Below are positions 24,142-32,023 of a DNA stretch of 40,105 nucleotides, piece by piece. The notes under the pieces are model-generated. The model ran no database searches, was not told the DNA's origin, and saw nothing but the letters and a program-made list of their open reading frames with translations. A program made the position numbers and the translations under genes. The stretch is from JAYOFM01 sp038117225 (GTDB lineage Bacteria > Pseudomonadota > Alphaproteobacteria > Rhodospirillales > Casp-alpha2): positions 1 to 40,105 of the forward strand of contig JAYOFM010000016.1 of the NCBI GenBank assembly GCA_038117225.1, in the 5' to 3' direction. The stretch's first letter is position 1, and each line of letters begins with the position of its first letter.

Positions 24142-24204
24142 GGCGTAACGCCCGCCACATCCGGCGGCGCCAATAATATCAAACATCATCGTAAGGATTA
24201 AAAC

Positions 24205-25086
24205 ATGGCTGCGGGTATCAACAAGATTGGCGTCATCGGCGCGGGACAGATGGGGAGTGGCATCGCTCAGGTCTGCGCCGTCGCCGGCCACGATGTCTAT
24301 CTGCAGGACATCGACGCCGACGCGTTGGCCTCGTCAGCCGGAAAAATCGCTGAGCGCATCGCCCGCGAAGCGGAACGGGGCAGCATCGACGCCAGCATGG
24401 TCGACGAAGCCGTGGCGCGGATTTCCACCGGCACCGATCTTGCGGGATTCGGCGATTGCGATCTGGTTATCGAGGCGGCAAGCGAGGACGAGGAACTGAA
24501 GAAAAGCATCCTGCGCGAGCTCTGCGGCCACGTCGGTGAGAACACCATCATCGCTTCCAACACCTCGTCGATTTCCATCACCCGGCTGGCGGCGCAGACA
24601 GATCGGCCCGGCAAGTTCGTCGGCATGCACTTCATGAATCCGGTGCCACGCATGGATCTGGTCGAATTAATCCGCGGCATCGCAACCGATGAAGATACCT
24701 ACGCCACGATCCGTGAACTGGCGGTCGAGTTGGGCAAAAAGCCGGTCAGCGCCGAGGATTTCCCGGCCTTCATCGTCAACCGTATCCTGCTGCCGATGAT
24801 CAACGAAGCCATTTACACGCTTTACGAAGGCGTCGGCTCCGTCGATGCCATCGATACGGCCATGAAGCTCGGCACCCGCCATCCCATGGGGCCGCTGGAA
24901 CTCGCGGACTTCATTGGTCTGGATGTCTGTCTCGCCGTCATGCACGTGCTGCACGATGGCCTCGCCGATACCAAGTACCGACCCTGTCCGCTGTTGGTCA
25001 AATACGTTGAGGCCGGCTGGCTGGGTCGCAAGACTGGTCGCGGTTTTTACGACTATTCCACCGAAACACCCGTGCCGACTCGCTGA
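24205..25086 (+). CDS. 3-Hydroxybutyryl-CoA dehydrogenase
   Basis: An NAD(P)-dependent 3-hydroxyacyl-CoA dehydrogenase interconverting acetoacetyl-CoA and 3-hydroxybutyryl-CoA. At 293 residues it is the usual monofunctional length. The Rossmann motif is GVIGAGQMGSGIAQVCAVAG. SNTSSISITRLA and the catalytic His in GMHFMNPVPRMDLVELI follow, then EDFPAFIVNRILLPMINEAI in the helical domain. AAGGA precedes the ATG. In this genome it can feed crotonyl-CoA synthesis for Ccr, alongside or instead of a PhaB-type reductase; which direction it runs is inference. A 205-base gap separates it from the next gene. Confidence 0.93.
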   Translation: MAAGINKIGVIGAGQMGSGIAQVCAVAGHDVYLQDIDADALASSAGKIAERIAREAERGSIDASMVDEAVARISTGTDLAGFGDCDLVIEAASEDEELKKSILRELCGHVGENTIIASNTSSISITRLAAQTDRPGKFVGMHFMNPVPRMDLVELIRGIATDEDTYATIRELAVELGKKPVSAEDFPAFIVNRILLPMINEAIYTLYEGVGSVDAIDTAMKLGTRHPMGPLELADFIGLDVCLAVMHVLHDGLADTKYRPCPLLVKYVEAGWLGRKTGRGFYDYSTETPVPTR

Positions 25087-25252
25087 GATACACGTACGCG
25101 GCGCATACCCACTAAATCACCTTCGAAAAAATCGCTTGATTTCCGGGGTTGGCCGCCTGTTACAGTCGGCTAACTCTTTGTGACACGCTGTTTCTCGACC
25201 CGAATACACGTTTGGGGCGAAACTAAGGGCCCATGAAGCTTTTCAAGACCAA

Positions 25253-25268
25253 CAAGATCACAAGATCA
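25253..25268 (+). repeat. Tandem octamer before the receiver gene
   Basis: CAAGATCA occurs twice in direct tandem, bounded by CTTTTC (about 25239) and GAAAAG (about 25273) as an inverted pair. It lies 24 bases before the receiver protein start and may be a binding site or chance. Confidence 0.3.
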
Positions 25269-25291
25269 AACTGGAAAAGTGAGCCGGTCCC

Positions 25292-25789
25292 ATGTTTATC
25301 CCCTATGATCTTTCGCGATTGAATATCCTGATCGCCGAACATCACGAATACATGCGCAAGACCATGCAAGGCATCATGCGCAGCTTTAACATTGCCAATG
25401 TCCGTGTCGTCGGCAGCGTTGAAGACGCGCAATCTGTCCTGATGATGGGCGCCCACGATGTGCTGTTCACCGACTGGTCGCCGAATATGGATGGTCTGGC
25501 CCTGGTTGATTGGGTGCGGAAAAATCCCGACAGCCCGACTCCCTTCCTGCCGGTGGTGATGGTGTCGGCGTTCGCCGAACGGCGCCATGTGCTGACCGCG
25601 CGTGACTGGGGTGCCAAGGAATACATCGTAAAGCCGGTGTCGGCGCATCTGGTACACAGCCGTCTGGTCAGTATCGTTGAAAGCAACCGCTCGTTCGTTC
25701 GTACCGAACAGTTTTTCGGCCCCGACCGGCGCCGCAAGTCCAAGGAAATCGACGGAAAAGATCGCCGCAATGCGGCTAATGCCGCGTGA
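25292..25789 (+). CDS. Single-domain response regulator receiver protein
   Basis: A 165-residue receiver protein without an output domain. The phospho-acceptor is Asp61 in VLFTDWSPNMDGLALVDW, the switch region has VMVSAFAERR and the conserved Lys is in EYIVKPVSAHLV. The first acidic pocket reads AEHHEY, so only Glu16 remains where two acidic residues usually bind Mg2+. The tail ends in FFGPDRRRKSKE, a motif I recognise from single-domain receivers in related bacteria. Such proteins usually act in motility or phosphorelay signalling by protein contacts; the partner is unknown. The ribosome site is moderate. Confidence 0.87.
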   Translation: MFIPYDLSRLNILIAEHHEYMRKTMQGIMRSFNIANVRVVGSVEDAQSVLMMGAHDVLFTDWSPNMDGLALVDWVRKNPDSPTPFLPVVMVSAFAERRHVLTARDWGAKEYIVKPVSAHLVHSRLVSIVESNRSFVRTEQFFGPDRRRKSKEIDGKDRRNAANAA

Positions 25790-25819
25790 GCAGTTCGGAT
25801 TCCGATATCAAATTTCACA

Positions 25820-27079
25820 TCACCCCTCGACCACCAGATTGATAGCCGTCAGGATCAGAAACAAACCACTGACGGCAGTGCCGATGATCGGCACCCAAAG
25901 GGGCAGTGTCAGCGGCGCATGATCGCCCGAGTGGCGCAGCTTGATTCGCACCAATGATGCGTTGATCGTGGTGAACACCGCCAAGGTAACCATGGTCGTC
26001 GCCTCGGCGAGGCGCTCCACGTCAAACAGCAAGGCCAGCCCCAGAACCACGCCGGAAACGGCGGTGCTCGCCAGTACGGGTGTCCGCGTGCGCCGGTTGA
26101 TTCGCGCGAGCGCGCCGGGTAACCAGCCCTGGGCCGCCATGCCATAAATGACACGAGAGGCCATGATCACTTGGATCAGCGCACCGTTCACGACGGCCAA
26201 TGTTCCGATCATCACGATCACCGTGCCGTCGCCGGCCGAAGCCCGTTCGTAGACGGCGACCAACGGCGCGTCCGCGAGCGCCAGTTCCGACGGTACCAAA
26301 GTCGCAACGGCGACCATTGCGACGGCGACATAGAGCACCGTGGTCACAATCAGGGTCAACACGATGGCGCGCGGCAGGGTGCGGGTCGGATTCTTGACCT
26401 CCTCGGCCACGTTGACCATATCCTCGAAACCGATGAAGGCGAAGAAGGCGAGGAACGAACCGGCGACGATTCCGGTCCAAATCGACATGTCAAATGCCGG
26501 CGTCAATAATTCGAAAGCCATCGACGGATCGGACAAGGCATCACGGCCGGCCCATACCACCAGCAACAAACCGCCGACCTCGACCACGGTCACGGTGGCG
26601 GCGATGGTAACAGATTCACTGATTCCCCAGATTGCCAATAACGCCAACACGACCACCAGACCGATCGTGGCGACGCTTGCCGGCACGGTGATCAGTTGAC
26701 CGAAATATCCGGCAAATCCGACAACCAACGCGGCCGATGAAATCGTTCCCGTGATGACCACCAACCCACCGACGATGGTGGCCAGCCCCGGCCGGCCGAA
26801 GCCCTCGCGCACGTAGACGGCCTCGCCAGCGCTTCGCGGGTAACGGGCCGAAAGTTCGGCGTACGCGGCGGCGGTAAAAGCAGCGAGCAGCGCGGCGAGA
26901 ATGAATGAGACGGGCGCATACAACCCGGCGCGCCCGGCCACCTTGCCGACCAGCACGTAGATGCCGGCGCCGACCGTCGTGCCGAGCCCATATAGCGTCA
27001 ACAAAACGAGATTGAGGCGGCGCGCGAGCCTCGGACTCTTGTCGCCGTCATCGGCGGATCGGTCTTCGGAGTTTGTCAT
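25820..27079 (-). CDS. APC family amino acid permease
   Basis: A 419-residue inner-membrane transporter with about twelve hydrophobic segments. The N-terminal LTLYGLGTTVGAGIYVLVGK holds the unwound GxGxG helix that binds substrate in the amino acid/polyamine/organocation superfamily. FFAFIGFEDMVNVAEEVKNP is the conserved loop of its cationic or broad-range branch. The substrate cannot be named. The ribosome site is weak. It follows ccrM by 70 bases on the same strand and may be read from that operon. Confidence 0.9.
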   Translation of the reverse strand: MTNSEDRSADDGDKSPRLARRLNLVLLTLYGLGTTVGAGIYVLVGKVAGRAGLYAPVSFILAALLAAFTAAAYAELSARYPRSAGEAVYVREGFGRPGLATIVGGLVVITGTISSAALVVGFAGYFGQLITVPASVATIGLVVVLALLAIWGISESVTIAATVTVVEVGGLLLVVWAGRDALSDPSMAFELLTPAFDMSIWTGIVAGSFLAFFAFIGFEDMVNVAEEVKNPTRTLPRAIVLTLIVTTVLYVAVAMVAVATLVPSELALADAPLVAVYERASAGDGTVIVMIGTLAVVNGALIQVIMASRVIYGMAAQGWLPGALARINRRTRTPVLASTAVSGVVLGLALLFDVERLAEATTMVTLAVFTTINASLVRIKLRHSGDHAPLTLPLWVPIIGTAVSGLFLILTAINLVVEG

Positions 27080-27149
27080 CGTTCATCATCGCCCCAAGGC
27101 GGTGACGAAGGAATGATTCAAGTCAAAAAAGAAACGGCCAAAGCCCGGA

Positions 27150-28235
27150 CTAATGCAGTTCGGCGCGCAGTTTCTGCCGCAAGACATCAATGGGGACCAG
27201 TTTGCCACGCTGTTCAACGCACCAGAACTGCCAGCCGTTACAGGCCGGCGCGTTCTGCACCTGCGCGCCAACCTGGTGGATAGAGCCGCGCGCATCGGCG
27301 GAAATCAATGTGCCATCGGCACGCACCCGCGCGGTATGGCGGCGGCGAAGGTCGGTCAGCACCGTGCCCGCCGTCAGCATGCCCCGTTCGACCAGCCAGC
27401 CGAACGGAATACGTGGCGCCTCGCGCTTGGTCGGCGTGGAGAGAAGTTCGGCCTCGGCAACCGGGCGCACACTGGCCAGGCGATCGCGGGCGATCTGCGC
27501 GTAATCGTTGTCGCGCTCGATGCCGATATAACGTCGCCGCAATTTCTTCGCCGCCGCCGCCGTGGTCCCGGAACCGAGGAACGGATCAAGCACCACGTCA
27601 TCCACATCCGTCGCCGCCATGATGACCCGGTATAGCAGCGATTCAGGCTTCTGCGTCGGATGCGCCTTCTTGCCGTCGATCTTCAAGCGTTCGCGGCCGG
27701 TGCACAGCGGCAAATACCAATCAGAACGCATCTGCAGGTCATCATTCAGCGCTTTCATGGCTTCGTAGTTGAAGCGATGACGGCTGTCCTTATCCTTGGC
27801 GCACCAGATCAGGGTTTCGTGCGCGTTGGTAAAACGGCGGCCACGAAAGTTCGGCATCGGATTGGCCTTGCGCCAGATCACGTCGTTGAGAATCCAGTAA
27901 TCCAGGTCCTGCAGAATGCTGCCGACGCGGAATATATTGTGGTAGCTGCCGATCACCCACAGCGTGCCGTTCGGCTTCAACACCCGCTTGGCGGCGCTCA
28001 GCCAGTCGCGGGTGAAGGTGTCATAGGCCTGGAAACCGTCGAACTGGTCCCACTCGGCATCGACCGCGTCCACCTTCTTGTGGCTTTCCGGCCGCAGCAG
28101 GTCCTGACTCAGCTGTAGATTATACGGCGGGTCGGCGAAGACCATGTCGACCGAGGCTTCCGGCATGGATGCCATGACCGCGGTGCTGTCGCCGACGACA
28201 ATTTTGTTGGTTTTTAACTTCTGATCACTGCCCAT
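27150..28235 (-). CDS. ccrM: CcrM-type adenine DNA methyltransferase (GANTC)
   Basis: CcrM methylates the adenine of GANTC after replication and times the cell cycle in alphaproteobacteria. The 361-residue protein is a beta-class N6-adenine methyltransferase: DPPYNLQL comes first (near residue 36) and the AdoMet-binding DPFLGSGTTAAAAK later (near 223). WVIGSYHNIFRVG, RKANPMPNFRGRRFTNAHE and KAHPTQKPESLLYRVI match CcrM closely. Residues about 275-360 form the RAMA domain, with GSIHQVGAQVQNAPACNGW. I took the ATG at 28235; in-frame ATGs at 28244 and 28271 are possible. It lies directly behind rnhB, a common alphaproteobacterial order. Four GANTC sites lie within 80 bases of its start. Confidence 0.94.
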   Translation of the reverse strand: MGSDQKLKTNKIVVGDSTAVMASMPEASVDMVFADPPYNLQLSQDLLRPESHKKVDAVDAEWDQFDGFQAYDTFTRDWLSAAKRVLKPNGTLWVIGSYHNIFRVGSILQDLDYWILNDVIWRKANPMPNFRGRRFTNAHETLIWCAKDKDSRHRFNYEAMKALNDDLQMRSDWYLPLCTGRERLKIDGKKAHPTQKPESLLYRVIMAATDVDDVVLDPFLGSGTTAAAAKKLRRRYIGIERDNDYAQIARDRLASVRPVAEAELLSTPTKREAPRIPFGWLVERGMLTAGTVLTDLRRRHTARVRADGTLISADARGSIHQVGAQVQNAPACNGWQFWCVEQRGKLVPIDVLRQKLRAELH

Positions 28236-28247
28236 GCGCGGCATCCT

Positions 28248-28312
28248 GAGTCGTCGAGGATTCCGCGTCAAGTATTAATAGATTCAATGACTTAGGTTAT
28301 TTTCTTCGAGTC
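28248..28312. promoter_or_regulatory. Cluster of four GANTC methylation sites before ccrM
   Basis: GAGTC at 28248-28252, GATTC at 28259-28263, GATTC at 28281-28285 and GAGTC at 28308-28312 all match GANTC within 65 bases, in the rnhB-ccrM junction. About 0.2 would be expected by chance at this base composition. Methylation-sensitive control of ccrM, as known in Caulobacter, is the obvious reading. Confidence 0.6.
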
Positions 28313-28951
28313 GACATCTTGCGTATGATCCGGGTCGGATCGCAACATCTTGCGTATGGGCGCGTAGCTGCGACGGTGCGCTGGAGTCACCCCCAAGCTT
28401 GCCAACGCGGCGCGATGCTCGGCAGTGCCATAACCGGCGTTGCGTTCCCAGCCGTATCCGGGATAGCGCCGGGCCAGATCCGCCATCAGGCGGTCGCGGG
28501 TCACCTTGGCGATGATCGAGGCGGCGGCGATGGATAGGCTGCGGCTATCTCCCTTGACGATGCAGTCGACCGGACATGTCAATTTCGGCGCCTGGGTACC
28601 GTCGACCAGGGCGTGACCCGGAGCCAAACCGAGGTCACCGACGGCGCGCGCCATGGCGGACAGGGTTGCCTGCAAGATGTTTATGCGATCGATCTCATCG
28701 ACATCGGCAATACCGACGCCGACGGATGCGTCGGCACGCAGTAGATCGTAGAGGGCCGCGCGTTTTGGTGCCGATAATTTTTTCGAATCGCCCAGCCCCT
28801 GGCGCAACGCCGTCGACAGCCCGGTGGCATCGAGGATCACCGCCGCCGCCACCACCGGTCCGGCCCAGGGGCCGCGGCCCGCCTCGTCGATACCGACCAC
28901 GACGTTGACACCGGCACGCCACAGCGGGCGTTCCAACTCGAAATCAGGCAT
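28292..28951 (-). CDS. rnhB: Ribonuclease HII
   Basis: RNase HII removes single ribonucleotides and RNA primers from DNA. The 219-residue protein has VGIDEAGRGPWAGPVVAAAV with the catalytic Asp-Glu pair, GDSKKLSAPKR, HALVDGTQAPKL with the third Asp, and KGDSRSLSIAAASIIAKVTR with the fourth. GYGTAEHRAAL is the usual C-terminal motif. I take the ATG at 28951; a GTG directly before it at 28954 is equally possible. Its start overlaps the antiporter stop by eight bases, so translation is coupled. Confidence 0.95.
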   Translation of the reverse strand: MPDFELERPLWRAGVNVVVGIDEAGRGPWAGPVVAAAVILDATGLSTALRQGLGDSKKLSAPKRAALYDLLRADASVGVGIADVDEIDRINILQATLSAMARAVGDLGLAPGHALVDGTQAPKLTCPVDCIVKGDSRSLSIAAASIIAKVTRDRLMADLARRYPGYGWERNAGYGTAEHRAALASLGVTPAHRRSYAPIRKMLRSDPDHTQDVDSKKIT

Positions 28952-30530
28952 CACCCGTTTTCTTCGCCGCCGTTTTCTTCGCCGTTACCTTCTTGGGCAC
29001 CGATTTCTTGCTAGCGGATTTCTTGCTGGCCTGTTTCTTGACCGCCTTCTTGGCTGTTTTTCTCCCCGGCGGCGTCTCCGACGTCGCGGCGGCAATTGTC
29101 GGGGCTTCAATTGTATCGGCCCTGGGCACCTTTGGCAGGTTGATCTTTTTCCCGCCGGCTTCGTCGGCGGCCATCTTGGCCGTGGTTTCCGCGGCGACCG
29201 CCGCGACACGCCGACGACGGCGCCGCTGACGACGGCGACGCAATGCTAGCGCCGCCATGCGCATGAGGCGTTGGCTCCGCGTTGTCGCCTGATCAAGGGC
29301 TCCGGTAACCAATTCGGTTTCCGGTCCATAGACCATGCGGACCAGGTCCCCGGCCTCGGTCACACCGTACTGCGTCAACAATCGCAAGCGTCGCGCCGTG
29401 AACACCCAAAGCGGACTCAACGACAGACTGAGCACCGTCACCGCGACCACCAGACGACCGGCATCTGAGTCGACGACGCCGGCATCCGCCGCGACGACGG
29501 CGAGCAAGAACGAAAACTCACCCATCTGCGCCATCACCACGCCGGCCAGAAAGGCGTGCTGCCACGGTTGGCCGATGGCGCCCAGAAAGCCCACGTTGAC
29601 CACGGTCTTGAATACGGTGACCAGAAAAAACAAGGTCATCACAGTGGCCAGATTCTGCCACAGGTAATCGAGGTCGATCAGCAGTCCGATGGAAACGAAG
29701 AACACCATCAACAGGATGCTCTGGATCGGCTGCGTCGCGTTCATCATCTCGTGGCGCGCCGTCGAGTTGCCGATCACCAGGCCGGCGAGAAACGCGCCGT
29801 AGGCCGCCGACAGACCGGCGAGGCCGGCCAATGCCGCGACCCCGAAACAGAACGCCAATGCCGCCAGCGGCTTGAGGTCGGCGCTATCCGCCACGTCGGC
29901 GGCGAATGGCAGGGTGATCTTGCGGCCACGCGACAGATAGACGATCAGACCGACCAGCAGGCCGATGGACAGGGCGACCTTGGGCAGCGCGATCAACTCG
30001 AACCCGTCCGCGCCCATGGCCGCGATCAGCAGCATCATCGGCACCACGGCCAGATCCTGCGCAATCAGCACGCCGACGGTGATGCGGCCGGCACGGGTGT
30101 TCAATTCGCCGATGTCGTCGAGAATCTTGATTGCCACCGCCGTCGACGACATGGCAACGGCGAAACCAAGAAAGATGGCGAGCGACAGCGGCAGATCGAG
30201 CAACCGCGACGCGCCGATGGTGACGGCGAGCGACGCGGCGATCTGAAACAGTGTTGTCGCCACGGCGACCTTCCACAGTCGCTTGAACAAGCGCACGGAA
30301 AGTTCCATGCCGACGATAAACAGCAGAAGCAGCACGCCCAGTTCGGCGAGCACGTCGATCTGCGCGCGATCCTCGACCACCGCCAGGCCAGACGGGCCGA
30401 GGACAACCCCGGCGAGGATGTAGCCGACGATGGCCGGCTGACGTAGGCGCGTCAGGCCCATGCCACACAACAACGCAATCAAGGCAACAAGAGCGATGCC
30501 GGTCAGATCTGATGAAGCGTGGCCTTCCAT
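28944..30530 (-). CDS. Kef-type cation:proton antiporter with histone-H1-like tail
   Basis: A 528-residue CPA2 family antiporter. Residues 1-395 form about twelve membrane helices with GYILAGVVLGPSGL, LGFAVAMSSTAVAIKIL, LIAQDLAVVPMM and SAAYGAFLAGLVIGNS, the last carrying the ion-path pattern of this family. Instead of the usual TrkA-N/RCK domain, the cytosolic part is a strongly basic, low-complexity tail. It has an 11-residue Arg run (RRRRQRRRRRR near 437), then alternating AKK, KKSA and KKT repeats to the end, like histone H1 or bacterial HctB-type proteins. The ion and the role of the tail are unknown. It overlaps rnhB. Confidence 0.88.
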   Translation of the reverse strand: MEGHASSDLTGIALVALIALLCGMGLTRLRQPAIVGYILAGVVLGPSGLAVVEDRAQIDVLAELGVLLLLFIVGMELSVRLFKRLWKVAVATTLFQIAASLAVTIGASRLLDLPLSLAIFLGFAVAMSSTAVAIKILDDIGELNTRAGRITVGVLIAQDLAVVPMMLLIAAMGADGFELIALPKVALSIGLLVGLIVYLSRGRKITLPFAADVADSADLKPLAALAFCFGVAALAGLAGLSAAYGAFLAGLVIGNSTARHEMMNATQPIQSILLMVFFVSIGLLIDLDYLWQNLATVMTLFFLVTVFKTVVNVGFLGAIGQPWQHAFLAGVVMAQMGEFSFLLAVVAADAGVVDSDAGRLVVAVTVLSLSLSPLWVFTARRLRLLTQYGVTEAGDLVRMVYGPETELVTGALDQATTRSQRLMRMAALALRRRRQRRRRRRVAAVAAETTAKMAADEAGGKKINLPKVPRADTIEAPTIAAATSETPPGRKTAKKAVKKQASKKSASKKSVPKKVTAKKTAAKKTGDA

Positions 30531-30594
30531 GCATCGAACCTATCACACGCGGCAGGGCCGGATAAACGCAGGTATCGCCTAAGCAATGAGTTTT

Positions 30595-31110
30595 CTACGG
30601 AGTCTTCTTTGGCGCTTTCGTGACCGTCAGGGGCACCGGGATGATCGGCCGCTCGGTCGCCACATAGACCGGCCCGCCGCCACTGCCATCGCCGAGTTCG
30701 ATCGTTGATTCGACGAAGCGCAACGTGTGAATTTCCCAACGGCAGCGCTTGCCCTCGAAGCACGGCACCGGACCCTCGGCGTCCTCGACACGGGTCCACG
30801 TTTTGACGCCGTCGATGATGTCGGCGTTGGCCACCGGCCAGTGAGTCACGTCGCCGGTGAAACAACGGGCCTCGCCGGCGAAATGGGCTTCCTTCTCGCG
30901 CCGCACCTGCTCCAGGACGCCTTCGCCGCTGTCGATGGCGAGGTTGCGCAACGCCTTGACCCGCACCGCATGCCAACGCTTCTCGCAGATCGTGGTGTAC
31001 AGCGTTTCGCGCTCGCCCCAATGCAGTGGCCGCGCGGGATCAACGGCGCCGGCATCGCGCGCGAAACCGGCGACCAGTAAAACACCGAAGAGGACAATCG
31101 TCAGCTTCAT
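30595..31110 (-). CDS. Secreted protein of unknown function
   Basis: A 171-residue protein I do not recognise. It begins with a clear signal peptide (MKLTIVLFGVLLVAGFARDAGA). The mature part has four cysteines in two pairs (TTICEKRW with ARCFTG, and PCFEGKRCRW), so disulfides in the periplasm are likely. It has mixed beta strands and ends in a short Pro/Lys stretch. It lies between the DMT permease and the antiporter genes on the same strand, 64 bases before the antiporter start. No function can be suggested. Confidence 0.7.
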   Translation of the reverse strand: MKLTIVLFGVLLVAGFARDAGAVDPARPLHWGERETLYTTICEKRWHAVRVKALRNLAIDSGEGVLEQVRREKEAHFAGEARCFTGDVTHWPVANADIIDGVKTWTRVEDAEGPVPCFEGKRCRWEIHTLRFVESTIELGDGSGGGPVYVATERPIIPVPLTVTKAPKKTP

Positions 31111-31153
31111 CGCGCCAGCTTATCACGCCCAGCCCGGGATGCCCGCCCGTCGT

Positions 31154-32020
31154 TCAACCGGCGACGATGACGACGATGATGCCGCCAGCCAGGATCATTG
31201 AAGCCACGAGGCGCAGGACGAGATGAGTTTCCTTGAGCAGCAACCCGCCGATCAGCGCCGACAATGGAATCGACGCCTGACGCACCGCGGTGACGGCGGC
31301 GACATCGCCGCCCCGGGCATAGGCCTCGAGGATCAGCACATAGCCGATGAAGGCGATCGCCGCCGCCCCGGCATAGCGCATTGGCCGCCGTTTCAGCATG
31401 TAAAATGCCCGCTGTTCGACGCGCCCCTGGCCGACCAGGCGGAAGACGACGGCGTAGAGCGGCAGCAGGCCCAGTTCGACCCAGAAGAACAAAACCGCCG
31501 GCGCCACGTGGCGAACCGCGCCAGCATCGGCGATGGAATAGATGCCGGTGCCGCACATGGACACCACCGCCAGCAACAGCGTCAGCGGATCGTCGAAAAT
31601 TCGCGTGCCCGGCCGGTATTGCAACAGGAAGGCGCCTATCACCACCATGGCGATGCCGCCGATCAGCGCAGGCGCATAATCGGTGCCCAAGGCGATGAAC
31701 CCGAAGGCCACCACGAAAACAGGGGACGAGCGGATGATCGGATAGTAGGCGGAAAAATCGCCACGCCGATACACCGCCACCATGGCGGCGCCGTACAGCA
31801 ACTGCCCGGCCCACGAAAACACAAGATACGGCCACAGCACATCGAGACCGCTCGCCAAGTCATCACCGCCGATCCACGCGTAGGTGGCCGAATAGAGGGT
31901 GAAGAAGACGCCCATCCCCCAATAGGCCGCCGCCTTGTCATCATCGCGCTTGAGAAAAGCGTTCCAGGTCGGATGCAACACCGCCGACAAGAGGACCATG
32001 ACGGCGATGTCGAGGGGCAT
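31154..32020 (-). CDS. DMT/EamA family transporter
   Basis: A 288-residue inner-membrane protein with about ten hydrophobic helices in two EamA-like halves. HPTWNAFLKRDDDKAAAYWG lies near the start, YYPIIRSSPVFVVAFGFIAL marks the first half, and RQASIPLSALIGGLLLKE near residue 253 closes the second. The last is the signature for drug/metabolite exporters. The substrate is unknown. It starts three bases after the radical SAM gene ends, so the two are cotranscribed. Confidence 0.88.
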   Translation of the reverse strand: MPLDIAVMVLLSAVLHPTWNAFLKRDDDKAAAYWGMGVFFTLYSATYAWIGGDDLASGLDVLWPYLVFSWAGQLLYGAAMVAVYRRGDFSAYYPIIRSSPVFVVAFGFIALGTDYAPALIGGIAMVVIGAFLLQYRPGTRIFDDPLTLLLAVVSMCGTGIYSIADAGAVRHVAPAVLFFWVELGLLPLYAVVFRLVGQGRVEQRAFYMLKRRPMRYAGAAAIAFIGYVLILEAYARGGDVAAVTAVRQASIPLSALIGGLLLKETHLVLRLVASMILAGGIIVVIVAG

Positions 32021-32023
32021 GGC

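Noticed and set aside
25233..25322. Short frame MKLFKTNKITR before the receiver gene
   Set aside because: Weak ribosome site, overlaps the receiver start and contains the tandem octamer; no evidence of translation.
28250..28320. CtrA binding site before ccrM
   Set aside because: TTAA and TTGA elements occur but not with the 7-base spacing of TTAA-N7-TTAA.
29556..30446. Plus-strand open frame opposite the antiporter
   Set aside because: Composition (Gln, His, Arg, Asp) is that of an antisense frame to membrane helices.
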